Origin: Parasulfitobacter algicola
GTDB lineage: Bacteria > Pseudomonadota > Alphaproteobacteria > Rhodobacterales > Rhodobacteraceae
Length of the DNA stretch: 64,000 bases
Reading direction: 5' to 3'
NCBI RefSeq assembly: GCF_013315265.1
Contig: NZ_JABUFE010000013.1
Span: forward strand, 1 to 64,000
The translations under genes and the position numbers were made by a program. Within the stretch, counting starts at the first letter, position 1; each line of letters begins with the position of its first letter. Under the pieces are notes generated by a model that saw nothing but the letters and a program-made list of their open reading frames with translations, ran no database searches and had not been told where the DNA came from. Of the stretch, positions 18,688-28,152 are shown piece after piece.

Positions 18688-18777
18688 TGGCGGAGACGAA
18701 GGGATTCGAACCCTCGAGACGGTTTCCCGCCTACTCCCTTAGCAGGGGAGCGCCTTCGACCACTCGGCCACGTCTCC
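18688..18777 (-). tRNA. tRNA-Ser(GCU)
   Basis: On the minus strand the 90 bases begin GGAGACG, pair with CGTCTCC, and finish with G plus an encoded CCA. The anticodon loop CTGCTAA gives GCU, reading AGC/AGU serine codons. The long variable arm and GGTTCGAATCC T-arm are present. The integrase gene begins about 150 bases beyond its 3' end on the same strand. Confidence 0.96.
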
Positions 18778-18946
18778 GCTGATCGTCCTATCGGGACAGC
18801 ATCAAGAAAACAAGGTGAAAAATACATTCATTTTGCATCTAATAAAATTTTTTCTTCGAGTCTCAAATCGGCATTCGTTTGTATGAAAATCTTTACAAAA
18901 GTGCGTGCTGATCGCTTCTATTAAGTATAATTTACAGCTCTATTGG

Positions 18947-19981
18947 CTAAGCATCCAGTCCGGTTAGAGCTTTGGCAAAATCCTCAGGATCAAAGGCATC
19001 CAGATCATCTATCTGTTCGCCGACCCCAATGGCATGGATTGGCAATCCAAATTTATCGGCCAGCGCAACCAGCACACCGCCTTTGGCGGTGCCGTCCAAT
19101 TTTGTCATAACCAAGCCTGACACGTTAGCCAGTTTCTGGAAAATCTCGACCTGATTGATCGCATTCTGACCTGTCGTGGCGTCCAGAACCAATAAGGTGT
19201 TATGTGGTGCTGTTTCGTCTTTCTTACGGATCACACGAACTATCTTAGCCAATTCTTCCATTAAATCCGCACGGTTTTGCAAACGGCCCGCGGTATCAAT
19301 CAACAACAGATCCGCGCCATCTGTTTCAGCTTTGGTCATTGCGTCAAAGGCAAGGCTGGCCGGATCTGATCCTTCGGGGGCGGTCAAGACCGGCACGCCA
19401 GCGCGGTCACCCCAAACCTGCAATTGCTCAACGGCGGCAGCACGGAATGTATCGCCCGCAGCAATGACAACGTTTTTACCGGCAGCGCGGAATTGGCTGG
19501 CCAGTTTGCCGATGGTTGTCGTTTTACCGGATCCGTTCACGCCCACGACCAGAACGACCTGTGGTGTCTTTGGATAAAGCGGAAGGGGTTTCGCGACAGG
19601 ATCCATGACCCGCGTTACTTCATCCGCCAGCAATCCCTTGATTTCATTGACAGACAGCTTTTTGCCGAACCGCCCTTCGGCCATGTTTGCGGTCACACGC
19701 ATCGCAGTATCCACGCCCATATCTGCGCTGATTAACAGTTCTTCCAACTGTTCCAACATATCATCATCCAGCACGCGGCGGGGTGCTGTGCTATCTTCAA
19801 CCTTGCCTAAAAGACGACCCAGAATACCTGGCTTTTCTTCAGGCTCAGCAATTACAAGACTGGTCTCTTCACCGCTATCAGGCGCTTCGGTTGGACCTTC
19901 TTCTACAATAGCGTCCAGGCCTTCTTCCAATTTGGAAGAAGATTTGAACATCCGGTCTTTGAGTTTTTTGAAAAAGGCCAT
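18947..19981 (-). CDS. ftsY: signal recognition particle receptor FtsY
   Basis: SRP-family GTPase that docks ribosome-SRP complexes at the membrane for co-translational insertion. An acidic N-terminal region (~1-70) precedes the helical N domain and the G domain. GTPase motifs are G1 GVNGSGKTT, DTFRAAAVEQL, G3 DTAGRLQNR and G4 TKLDGTAKGG. The length (344) fits alphaproteobacterial FtsY. It lies 69 bases after the diaphorase gene on the same strand; a functional link is not expected. Confidence 0.97.
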   Translation of the reverse strand: MAFFKKLKDRMFKSSSKLEEGLDAIVEEGPTEAPDSGEETSLVIAEPEEKPGILGRLLGKVEDSTAPRRVLDDDMLEQLEELLISADMGVDTAMRVTANMAEGRFGKKLSVNEIKGLLADEVTRVMDPVAKPLPLYPKTPQVVLVVGVNGSGKTTTIGKLASQFRAAGKNVVIAAGDTFRAAAVEQLQVWGDRAGVPVLTAPEGSDPASLAFDAMTKAETDGADLLLIDTAGRLQNRADLMEELAKIVRVIRKKDETAPHNTLLVLDATTGQNAINQVEIFQKLANVSGLVMTKLDGTAKGGVLVALADKFGLPIHAIGVGEQIDDLDAFDPEDFAKALTGLDA

Positions 19982-20050
19982 TCCTGCCCCCGATCTGCAA
20001 GCGTTTCACTCACCTAATGTGAAAGGCCGGGATTTGAAAGGCCGATGGTG

Positions 20051-21736
20051 CTAAACCTCGTTGGGGAAATGCTTTATTGTCAAACGGATCGGATTGGGCG
20101 CAGCTTGCCCCAACCCGCAGATTGATGCATCGGCCATCGCAGTGCATAGATCCTCTAGCAGCGCTTGATCCCATGTGTTGGCCTGCATCAGCTTGACCGC
20201 TTTTTCGCATCCCACACGGCAAGGTGTGCATTGGCCACAACTTTCATCTTCAAAAAACCGCAACATATTCAAAGCGGCGGCTTTCACGCTGTCATGATCC
20301 GATAAAACCACAACTGCCGCTGATCCGATAAAGCTGCCGTGTTCCTGCAATGTGTCAAAGTCCAGCGGCACATTGTTCAATGTTGCGGGCAACAGCCCCG
20401 AAGACGGGCCGCCAGGTTGATAGGCTTTTAAAGTATGGCCTGCCAGCATTCCACCTGCAGCGTCGATAATATCCAGAATGGTCGATCCCGCAGGCAACAG
20501 ATAGACACCCGGAGCATTCACGCGCCCCGAAACGGAATAGTTCCGCAGTCCTTTACGCCCGTTTTTCTCAACGCTGTTCAAAATCTCGGGGCCCTCGCGA
20601 CAGATACGTGTGACCCAGTGAAGCGTCTCAACATTATGAACTAGCGTCGGCTTCCCAAAAATGCCAACCTCGGCCACGAAGGGCGGACGATGGCGAGGCA
20701 AACCGCGTTTGCCTTCGATGCTTTCGATCATCGCGCTTTCTTCACCACAGATATAGGCCCCGGCCCCGCGTCGCAGATCAATATAACCCGGCGCAACCAG
20801 ACCCGTATCTTCCAGCGCTTTGATTTCACACTGCAGAATTTCCAGTACAGCGGGGTATTCATCGCGCATATAGATGAAACAGGTTTCCGCATTGATCGCC
20901 CACGCGGCAATCAACATACCTTCTAGAAACATGTGCGGTTCACGTTCCAGATGATAACGATCCTTGAACGTGCCGGGTTCGCCTTCATCCCCGTTCACAG
21001 CCAGATAACGGGGGCCATCATAACTGCGCACGAATGACCATTTTCGGCCTGATGGGAAGCCCGCGCCACCCAATCCGCGCAAACCGGCATCCAGCAATTT
21101 ATCTTGAATATTTTCCGGATTTCCGTCTTTTCGCAGCTGGGATAAAAGCCGATAGCCGCCTTTAGTCTGATATAGATCCAAGGATTGATACTTGGGGATC
21201 ACGGGATGGGTTTTGTTTGCCTTGATTGCAGCCAGGATTTTTTCGGATGTCGCTTGATCGATGTGGTTATGCCCCAACTCGACCGTAGGAGCGACATCAC
21301 AACGCCCCATGCAGGGCGCACGCAAAACGCGAACTTTTGCAGGATCAAGCCCGTCTTCCAATGCCGCCTTAAGCTGCTGCGCGCCTGCCAGTTCACACGA
21401 CAATGAATCGCACACGCGGATCGTCAGGGCGGGCGGCGGGGTGTCATTTTCTTTTACGACATCGAAATGCGCATAAAAGGTCGCAACTTCGTAAACTTCG
21501 GCCATGCTGAGTCGCATTTCTTCGGCCAATGCACGCAAATGGCGGGCGGAAAGATGACCATAATGGTCTTGCAACAGATGCAAATATTCAATCAAAAGGT
21601 CAGGCCGACGCGGGCGTTCGCCTAATAGTTGCTGAACATCAGTCCATGCCTGATCATCCAGCTGGCGTCCTTTGGGCGTTTTGCGGCCCTTGCCTTTGCC
21701 TGATTTCCAGACACCCTTTTTTTCGTCCAGCGCCAT
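20051..21736 (-). CDS. fused NuoE/NuoF-type NADH-binding diaphorase subunit (formate dehydrogenase beta-like)
   Basis: 561 residues combining two subunits. Residues ~1-145 are NuoE-like with [2Fe-2S] ligands in CDSLSC and CMGRC. The rest is NuoF-like: the NADH motif GLGGAGFPSGRKW, the FMN motif NGDEGEPGTFKDR, and [4Fe-4S] cysteines in SCGQCTPCRVGC plus a later ASICGLG. Such fusions serve NAD-linked formate dehydrogenases or bidirectional hydrogenases by passing electrons to NAD. The ATG at 21736 has AAAGGGA upstream. The expected catalytic molybdenum subunit is not adjacent: ftsY follows and an unrelated divergent gene precedes. It may partner a subunit encoded elsewhere. Confidence 0.9.
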   Translation of the reverse strand: MALDEKKGVWKSGKGKGRKTPKGRQLDDQAWTDVQQLLGERPRRPDLLIEYLHLLQDHYGHLSARHLRALAEEMRLSMAEVYEVATFYAHFDVVKENDTPPPALTIRVCDSLSCELAGAQQLKAALEDGLDPAKVRVLRAPCMGRCDVAPTVELGHNHIDQATSEKILAAIKANKTHPVIPKYQSLDLYQTKGGYRLLSQLRKDGNPENIQDKLLDAGLRGLGGAGFPSGRKWSFVRSYDGPRYLAVNGDEGEPGTFKDRYHLEREPHMFLEGMLIAAWAINAETCFIYMRDEYPAVLEILQCEIKALEDTGLVAPGYIDLRRGAGAYICGEESAMIESIEGKRGLPRHRPPFVAEVGIFGKPTLVHNVETLHWVTRICREGPEILNSVEKNGRKGLRNYSVSGRVNAPGVYLLPAGSTILDIIDAAGGMLAGHTLKAYQPGGPSSGLLPATLNNVPLDFDTLQEHGSFIGSAAVVVLSDHDSVKAAALNMLRFFEDESCGQCTPCRVGCEKAVKLMQANTWDQALLEDLCTAMADASICGLGQAAPNPIRLTIKHFPNEV

Positions 21737-21925
21737 GCCATATCCCTTTGTTTCATTGCTGATTATAGAAACTTGCGCGCAGATGCGACAGACCAAATGC
21801 GACATCTTATGGTCCCTAAAAGCCACCTGTTATGATGCATGCAAAACCTTGGCAAGTGGCCGGTTTTTGCCGATCGCGAAACACGGGCCTTGGCGTATTG
21901 GAACCGGATCGGTCAAGATAACCCT

Positions 21926-22324
21926 ATGAGATATCTAATTATATTTCTGGTTTTTGTGCTTCCAGCTTACGCTGTACCAGATCAGCAGCTTAGCCCGGAT
22001 GCGTTTGAGCAGTATGTAACTGGTAAGACTTTGTATTACGGCGAACCCGGTGCCCGACCTTATGGTGCAGAAGAATATTTGCCCGGTCGGCGCGTGCGTT
22101 GGTCTTTTCTGAATGGTGAATGCATTGAAGGTCAGTGGTTTGTTGATATGGACCTGATTTGCTTTGTTTACGAGGATAACCCGGAACCACAATGCTGGAG
22201 TTTTTACAAAGACGGTGGTGGCATTGTGGCCATGTTTGAAAACGACCCCAATTCGACAACTTTATACGAGCTTCAGAATGCGTCTGAGCCGCTAAGATGT
22301 CTGGGGCCGGATGTCGGTGTTTAG
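21926..22324 (+). CDS. hypothetical secreted protein
   Basis: 132 residues opening with a clean signal peptide (MRYLIIFLVFVLPAYA). The mature part is rich in Gly, Tyr and acidic residues and has four cysteines (in GECIEGQ, LICFVY, PQCWSFY and LRCLGP) that could form two disulfides. Its GEPGARPYGAEEYLPGRRVRW start and ECxxG..CF..CW pattern recall small exported proteins common in Rhodobacterales, but no function is known to me. It is divergent from the diaphorase gene and convergent with xseA. Confidence 0.75.
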   Translation: MRYLIIFLVFVLPAYAVPDQQLSPDAFEQYVTGKTLYYGEPGARPYGAEEYLPGRRVRWSFLNGECIEGQWFVDMDLICFVYEDNPEPQCWSFYKDGGGIVAMFENDPNSTTLYELQNASEPLRCLGPDVGV

Positions 22325-22379
22325 TTTGTGCGATGGTACTGATGGGACGGTTAGTGTGCACAAAACAGGATGATGACCA

Positions 22380-23918
22380 TCAGAAAAGTGAACCTTGTTC
22401 GGGCGCTTTTTGAGTTTTTGTTTTTCGTGATTTTGCCCCTAGGGTCAGGCGACCGTCTGTGAATTCGATTTCCAGATGAGTTGCCTGGCCTGCTGCGGTT
22501 TTCGTCGTCACGACCTCGCCGTCACCATAGACGACAGCATAACCGCGTTTCAGCGTGGCTTTATATCCAAGCGTTTCATGCAATCTGTCCAGGCTTTCAA
22601 GCATTGATATTCTGGTCGAATGCTGGCGCTTTGCGGCGTCCGACAGGCGCTTGGCCATTTGCGAAAACCCATCTGATTTTCGCTTTAGATCATCTTGCAA
22701 AAGCTGCATCCGCAGCCCGCGCGCAGTCTGTTCCAATTTTTGTCGCTTATCCCGCATACTGCGCGATAATCCTGGGGCCAGTCTAGCAGAACGCTCATCA
22801 AGCTTTCTGCTTTCTTCGCGAATACTCCGGATCAAAACCGCGGGCTTTAGACCACCCGACACATCCGCCAGTTTCAGCTTTTTAAACTGTGCGGCCGCGC
22901 GCAGGGCGGCAGGCAGACGGTCATCCATATAATCCAGCCGCTGGCGCGCGTTCGACAGCAACGCTTCTGGTCGTGGCAGCGCCCGCGCCACATCACGCAA
23001 TCGCTGTTGACGCTGACCCAACGTCGACGTCAACGCGCGGGTCAGGCGGGCGTCTTGATCATCGACCCATGACAGCAACTCAAGCCTGACAGGAACGGCC
23101 AATTCCGCCGCAGCCGTGGGCGTTGGTGCCCGCTGGTCTGACACGAAATCAATCAGCGTCGTATCTGTTTCATGCCCCACAGCCGAAATCAGTGGTATGT
23201 CAGATGCCGCCACCGCACGGGCGACGATTTCTTCGTTAAAGCCCCAAAGATCTTCGATTGATCCACCACCACGTGCCACGATCAGCAAATCAGGGCGTGG
23301 CACTGGCCCACCGGGTGTCAGCGCATTAAAGCCATTGATGGCTGCGGTTACTTCGGGTGCACATTTTGCCCCCTGCACAGCAACCGGCCAGATCAGCACT
23401 TTGCGTGGAAACCGGTCGCGCAAACGATGCAGAATATCACGGATCACAGCCCCCGATGGCGATGTCACAACCCCGATCACCTCGGGCAAATAGGGCAACC
23501 GTTTTTTGCGGTCAGGGCTGAACAGACCTTCGGCCTCAAGCGTTTTTTTGCGCTTTTCCAGCATCGCCATAAGCGCACCCACACCCGCAGGTGCGATATC
23601 TTCGATGACCATCTGATATTTTGACTGCCCACCGAATGTGGTCAGTTTGCCGGTCGCGACGACCTCAAGCCCTTCCTCGGGTTGCGTAGCCAGACGACTT
23701 GCAACGCCCTTCCAGATCACACCTGACAAAACGGATCGGTCGTCTTTCAGGTCCAGATAGACATGGCCGGATCGCGGCCGCGACACGCGCCCGATTTCGC
23801 CTTTGACCCGAACGTGGCCGAATTCACCTTCGATTGTGCGCTTCACCGCGCCCGAAATTTCGGTAACAGTGAATTCAGGGGCATTCTGGCCCGGGCTTGG
23901 GTCGTCGATCAGATCCAT
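22380..23918 (-). CDS. xseA: exodeoxyribonuclease VII large subunit
   Basis: Catalytic subunit of exonuclease VII, which degrades single-stranded DNA from both ends in repair and recombination. An N-terminal OB-fold (VRVKGEIGRVSRPRSGHVYLDLKDD) is followed by the nuclease domain with VVTSPSGAVIRDILHRLRDRFP, RGGGSIEDLWGFNEE and SAVGHETDTTLIDFVSDQRAPTPTAAAE. A long coiled coil follows (~280-430), then a C-terminal YAVVYGDGEVV segment. The ATG at 23918 starts before MDLIDD. It is divergent from purD with 71 bases between. The small subunit xseB is not in the window. Confidence 0.96.
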   Translation of the reverse strand: MDLIDDPSPGQNAPEFTVTEISGAVKRTIEGEFGHVRVKGEIGRVSRPRSGHVYLDLKDDRSVLSGVIWKGVASRLATQPEEGLEVVATGKLTTFGGQSKYQMVIEDIAPAGVGALMAMLEKRKKTLEAEGLFSPDRKKRLPYLPEVIGVVTSPSGAVIRDILHRLRDRFPRKVLIWPVAVQGAKCAPEVTAAINGFNALTPGGPVPRPDLLIVARGGGSIEDLWGFNEEIVARAVAASDIPLISAVGHETDTTLIDFVSDQRAPTPTAAAELAVPVRLELLSWVDDQDARLTRALTSTLGQRQQRLRDVARALPRPEALLSNARQRLDYMDDRLPAALRAAAQFKKLKLADVSGGLKPAVLIRSIREESRKLDERSARLAPGLSRSMRDKRQKLEQTARGLRMQLLQDDLKRKSDGFSQMAKRLSDAAKRQHSTRISMLESLDRLHETLGYKATLKRGYAVVYGDGEVVTTKTAAGQATHLEIEFTDGRLTLGAKSRKTKTQKAPEQGSLF

Positions 23919-23989
23919 GACGGCTCGCTTGTGCTTGGTGTCGCTTGACCTTAGAACGCCCAGCAACAAAGGCCAAGCAAGAGGTGCGC

Positions 23990-25255
23990 ATGAATATCTT
24001 GATCCTGGGCGGCGGCGGGCGCGAACACAGTCTGGCCTGGGCCGTCAAGCAAAACCCAAAATGCGACCGATTGATTGTCGCCCCCGGAAACGCCGGGATC
24101 GCAGCCATCGCTGAATGCGCCGATCTTGATATTGAAAATGGCGGGGCCGTCGTGACATTTGCCGAAGAAAACGCGATTGATTTCGTGATTGTCGGCCCCG
24201 AGGCCCCACTGGCCGCCGGTATCGCGGATCGCCTGACTGACGCAGGATTGCTGGTCTTTGGCTGTTCACAAGAAGCCGCACAGCTTGAGGCATCCAAAGC
24301 CTTTACCAAAGAAATTTGCGACGCCTGCAACGCCCCAACCGCCGCCTATGCCCACTTTACCGATGCGACTGCAGCCAAGGATTATATCCGCGCCCAAGGC
24401 ACCCCGATTGTTGTCAAAGCCGACGGTTTGGCAGCGGGTAAAGGCGTGATTGTCGCGATGGACGAAGCCACCGCACTGGCCGCCATCGACGATATGTTCG
24501 GCGGCGCGTTTGGCGGAGCCGGGGCAGAAGTCGTGATCGAAGAATTCATGGAAGGCGAAGAGGCGTCGTTCTTCGTGCTGTGCGATGGAACAGATGTGCT
24601 GCCCTTGGGCACTGCGCAAGACCACAAACGTGTGGGCGAAGGCGATACCGGGCCAAATACCGGCGGCATGGGGGCTTATTCCCCCGCGCCGGTGTTGTCG
24701 GCTGACGTGATGGAACGAACCCTTGACCAGATAATCCGTCCGACTGTTACCGAAATGGCGCGGCGCGGTACACCTTTTAAGGGGATCCTTTTCGCCGGCC
24801 TGATGATCAAGGACAACCAGCCCAGATTGGTGGAATACAACGTGCGTTTCGGCGACCCAGAATGTCAGGTTCTGATGATGCGGCTTGGGGCGCAAGCGTT
24901 TGATCTGATGCATGCCTGTGCCGAAGGGCGCTTGAAAGACATGCAGGTCAACTGGGCCGATGACCATGCGATCACGGTTGTCATGGCCGCAGATGGATAC
25001 CCAGGGTCTTACGAAAAAGGCAGTCTGATCAAAGGACTGGATGATCTGCCTGCAACAAGTTTTGAAATGTGCTTTCACGCCGGAACCACCCATCGCAATG
25101 GTCAGATCACAGCAACAGGTGGCCGCGTTCTAAGTGTGACCGCGCGGGGCGCGTCCTTGTCTGAGGCACGGGATAAAGCCTATGATATGATGCGCAAAAT
25201 TGACTGGCCACAGGGATTTTATCGTAATGATATTGCCTGGCGCGCACTGCCGTGA
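23990..25255 (+). CDS. purD: phosphoribosylamine-glycine ligase (GAR synthetase)
   Basis: Second step of de novo purine synthesis, joining glycine to phosphoribosylamine with ATP. It starts MNILILGGGGREHSLAW, the N-terminal nucleotide-fold motif. The ATP-grasp region has KADGLAAGKGVIVA and EEFMEGEEASFFVL, and the signature RFGDPECQ is intact. The ATG at 23990 has GAGGTG at the right distance and gives 421 residues, the usual length. It is divergent from xseA. A hairpin (ACTGCCG/CGGCAGT) spans the stop codon, without a T-run. Confidence 0.97.
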   Translation: MNILILGGGGREHSLAWAVKQNPKCDRLIVAPGNAGIAAIAECADLDIENGGAVVTFAEENAIDFVIVGPEAPLAAGIADRLTDAGLLVFGCSQEAAQLEASKAFTKEICDACNAPTAAYAHFTDATAAKDYIRAQGTPIVVKADGLAAGKGVIVAMDEATALAAIDDMFGGAFGGAGAEVVIEEFMEGEEASFFVLCDGTDVLPLGTAQDHKRVGEGDTGPNTGGMGAYSPAPVLSADVMERTLDQIIRPTVTEMARRGTPFKGILFAGLMIKDNQPRLVEYNVRFGDPECQVLMMRLGAQAFDLMHACAEGRLKDMQVNWADDHAITVVMAADGYPGSYEKGSLIKGLDDLPATSFEMCFHAGTTHRNGQITATGGRVLSVTARGASLSEARDKAYDMMRKIDWPQGFYRNDIAWRALP

Positions 25256-25383
25256 CGGCAGTATCGCACTATCGGCATACACATACAGACAACGATAAGG
25301 ATGTGTTTGCCGTGTTAAGGATGATGCGAACATTGTGTGAACACCTCTTTTCTTTAAATTACAATCGCGCTAGGTAAACCGAT

Positions 25384-27735
25384 ATGAGTGGGTTTTCCGA
25401 AGATGACGCCTTTGATGCCGCCGTGCCCCTGTCGCAACGGGCGATGGCCGCACGTCCCATGCCCTATCTGGATGGGTTAAACCCCGCGCAGCGCGAAGCT
25501 GTTGAAAAAACAGACGGCCCCGTTCTGATGCTTGCGGGCGCTGGAACGGGTAAAACCAAAGCGCTGACGTCGCGCATCGCGCATCTGCTAAGCGCCGGTA
25601 CTGCACGCCCCAACGAAATATTGGCCGTGACTTTTACCAACAAAGCCGCGCGCGAGATGAAAAAACGTGTGGGCGATCTGATGGGCCAAACTGTCGAAGG
25701 CATGCCGTGGCTGGGTACGTTCCATTCAATCTGCGCCAAATTGTTGCGCCGTCACGCGGAACTGGTTGGGTTAAAGCCAAACTTCACCATTCTTGACACC
25801 GATGATCAGAACCGCTTGTTAAAACAGTTGATCGTTGCCGAAAACATTGATGAAAAACGCTGGCCCGCCCGTGCGCTGTCCAGTGTTATTGACGGCTGGA
25901 AAAATCGGGCCCTAACACCAGACAAGGTTCCCGCTGCCGATGCAGGCGCGTTTGATCAAAAGGGGCCCTTGCTTTACGCCCAATATCAGGATCGGCTGAA
26001 ATCGCTGAACGCCGTCGATTTCGGTGATCTTCTGCTGCACATGGTCACAATCTTTCAAACGCACTCAGACGTGCTGAACCAGTATCAGCGTTGGTTCAAA
26101 TATATCCTTGTCGACGAATATCAGGACACGAACGTCGCGCAGTATATGTGGCTTCGGCTGCTGGCCAGTGGTCACAAAAACATCTGTTGTGTGGGTGATG
26201 ATGACCAGTCGATCTATGGTTGGCGCGGGGCCGAAGTGGGCAATATCCTGCGATTTGAAAAGGATTTTCCAGGCGCCCATGTGGTACGACTGGAACAGAA
26301 TTACCGCTCAACCCCGCATATTCTGGCAGCCGCGTCGGGTGTAATCGCTGCGAACCAAGGGCGCTTGGGCAAAACACTTTGGACAGCGGAAACCGAAGGA
26401 GAACAGGTCCGACTGATCGGCCACTGGGACGGCGAAGAAGAAGCCCGCTGGATCGGCGATGAGATTGAAGCGATGCAATCGGGCACGCGCGGGTTACATC
26501 CGTTCAATCTGGATCAGATGGCTATACTCGTCCGCGCCTCGCACCAGATGCGCGCGTTTGAGGATCGCTTTCTGACCATCGGCCTGCCTTACCGTGTCAT
26601 CGGCGGCCCCCGGTTTTATGAACGGATGGAAATCCGCGACGCCATGGCCTATTTCCGGCTGGCGGTGTCGCCCGATGATGATCTGGCATTTGAGCGGATT
26701 GTGAACACGCCAAAGCGCGGACTTGGCGATAAGGCGCAGCAGAAAATTCAGATCACCGCACGCACCAACGGTGTCTCGCTTGTCGAAGGTGCGCGACTTC
26801 TTCTGGCAGTCAAGGGTATCGGCGGCAAGGGTGCGACAGAACTGGCCAAACTATTGGATGGGCTGGACCGGTGGGCGAAAAATGCCCGCAACGGTGCGAT
26901 GGGTCATATTGAACTGGCCGAGGTTATTCTGGACGAAAGCGGCTATACTGAAATGTGGCAGAACGACAAAACGCCCGAAGCCCCGGGTCGTTTGGAAAAC
27001 CTCAAGGAACTCGTTAAAGCGCTGGAAAATTTCGAAAATCTGCAAGGATTTCTGGAACATGTCAGCTTGATCATGGACAACGAATCCGATGGTGACGGCG
27101 AAAAGGTGTCGATCATGACCCTGCACGCCGCCAAGGGGCTGGAATTTCCCGCCGTCTTCCTGCCCGGATGGGAAGATGGCCTGTTTCCCAGTCAACGATC
27201 CATGGATGAAAGCGGGCTAAAAGGGCTAGAGGAAGAACGCCGTCTGGCCTATGTCGGCATTACCCGGGCCGAGGAAATCTGCACCATCAGCTTTGCCGCC
27301 AACCGCCGCGTTTACGGGCAATGGCAATCCGCGATGCCATCGCGATTTATTGATGAATTGCCGCAGGAACATGTTGACGTACTAACACCCCCCGGTCTTT
27401 ACGGGTGCGGATATGGTGCGGCGGCTGGAAATTCCATTGAAACCGCAGCAGCCGCAGCAAATGTGTATAATTCGCCCGGCTGGAAGCGCCTTCAGGCACG
27501 CAGTCAGGCCCGTGGCACCAGCCAACCAGCAGAGGCGAAAAATATGGTGATCGATCTGGATGCTGTATCATCTTTTACAGCAGGTGATCGCGTCTTTCAC
27601 CAAAAATTCGGCTATGGCACTATTTTGGGCATCGAAGGCGACAAATTAGATATCGAATTTGATAAGGCAGGCAGCAAGAAAGTTGTCGCGCGATTTATTG
27701 TGTCCGCAGACCGCGCCGATGATATCCCGTTCTAG
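25384..27735 (+). CDS. ATP-dependent DNA helicase, UvrD/PcrA family
   Basis: Superfamily 1A 3'-5' helicase of 783 residues, acting in excision repair and removal of proteins from DNA. Walker A is AGAGTGKT (51-58). Further motifs: FTNKAAREMKKRV (Ia), GTFHSICAKLLRRH, VDEYQDTN (II), GDDDQSIYGWRGA (III), LEQNYRST (IV), TLHAAKGLEF (V) and YVGITRAEE (VI). A C-terminal Tudor-like domain (DRVFHQKFGYGTILGIEGDKLDIEF) that contacts RNA polymerase in PcrA is present. No RecB-like nuclease domain. It stands alone between purD and a convergent small gene. Confidence 0.95.
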   Translation: MSGFSEDDAFDAAVPLSQRAMAARPMPYLDGLNPAQREAVEKTDGPVLMLAGAGTGKTKALTSRIAHLLSAGTARPNEILAVTFTNKAAREMKKRVGDLMGQTVEGMPWLGTFHSICAKLLRRHAELVGLKPNFTILDTDDQNRLLKQLIVAENIDEKRWPARALSSVIDGWKNRALTPDKVPAADAGAFDQKGPLLYAQYQDRLKSLNAVDFGDLLLHMVTIFQTHSDVLNQYQRWFKYILVDEYQDTNVAQYMWLRLLASGHKNICCVGDDDQSIYGWRGAEVGNILRFEKDFPGAHVVRLEQNYRSTPHILAAASGVIAANQGRLGKTLWTAETEGEQVRLIGHWDGEEEARWIGDEIEAMQSGTRGLHPFNLDQMAILVRASHQMRAFEDRFLTIGLPYRVIGGPRFYERMEIRDAMAYFRLAVSPDDDLAFERIVNTPKRGLGDKAQQKIQITARTNGVSLVEGARLLLAVKGIGGKGATELAKLLDGLDRWAKNARNGAMGHIELAEVILDESGYTEMWQNDKTPEAPGRLENLKELVKALENFENLQGFLEHVSLIMDNESDGDGEKVSIMTLHAAKGLEFPAVFLPGWEDGLFPSQRSMDESGLKGLEEERRLAYVGITRAEEICTISFAANRRVYGQWQSAMPSRFIDELPQEHVDVLTPPGLYGCGYGAAAGNSIETAAAAANVYNSPGWKRLQARSQARGTSQPAEAKNMVIDLDAVSSFTAGDRVFHQKFGYGTILGIEGDKLDIEFDKAGSKKVVARFIVSADRADDIPF

Positions 27736-27754
27736 GCTAAATTGCGCAAATCCA

Positions 27755-27785
27755 TGAAAAAAGGCACGCCTGAAAGACGTGCCTT
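27755..27785 (-). terminator. rho-independent terminator for the 27824-28015 gene
   Basis: On the minus strand an AAGGCACG/CGTGCCTT stem (27761-27768 with 27778-27785, nine-base loop) is followed by a run of T residues (complement of the A-run at 27757-27762). It lies just beyond the small membrane gene's stop. It may also slow readthrough from uvrD on the plus strand, but there it lacks a T-tract. Confidence 0.8.
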
Positions 27786-27823
27786 GGTCATATCAGCATC
27801 CAAAGCTGCTGATATCAGATCGA

Positions 27824-28015
27824 TCAGTCAGCAGAAGCTACTGCGACAATCAAAAGAAGCGCAATCAAAGGAATGATCACACCGGCCGAGCTGGACGATG
27901 TTTCTGTTTCTTCAATAATGATTTCTTTTTCCATCTCAGGTTCGTCAAAACCGCCAGCGAACGCGCCGCCTGCGACTGCGAAGCTAAGTGCAAATGCAGA
28001 TAGTGTTTTTTTCAT
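27824..28015 (-). CDS. small exported protein with C-terminal membrane segment
   Basis: 63 residues: a signal peptide (KKTLSAFALSFAVAGGAFA), a short acidic stretch (EPEMEKEIIIEETETSSSS), and a terminal hydrophobic helix (AGVIIPLIALLLIVAVASAD). The ATG at 28015 is preceded by AAGGGA. Small proteins of this layout occur widely in Rhodobacterales and are unnamed. A strong terminator follows, which supports expression as a single-gene unit. Function unknown. Confidence 0.75.
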   Translation of the reverse strand: MKKTLSAFALSFAVAGGAFAGGFDEPEMEKEIIIEETETSSSSAGVIIPLIALLLIVAVASAD

Positions 28016-28152
28016 CCTGTGTCCCTTCACTTAATAAGTTGGATGTGAATTCAGCTTTTATTCTTTTTATAGGTAGTTACAACAGGCAGATGACAGGCCA
28101 GTGTTTCAAATTTCAGCTTTAGGTCATCAAAGATAAAACGCATCGCAACCAA

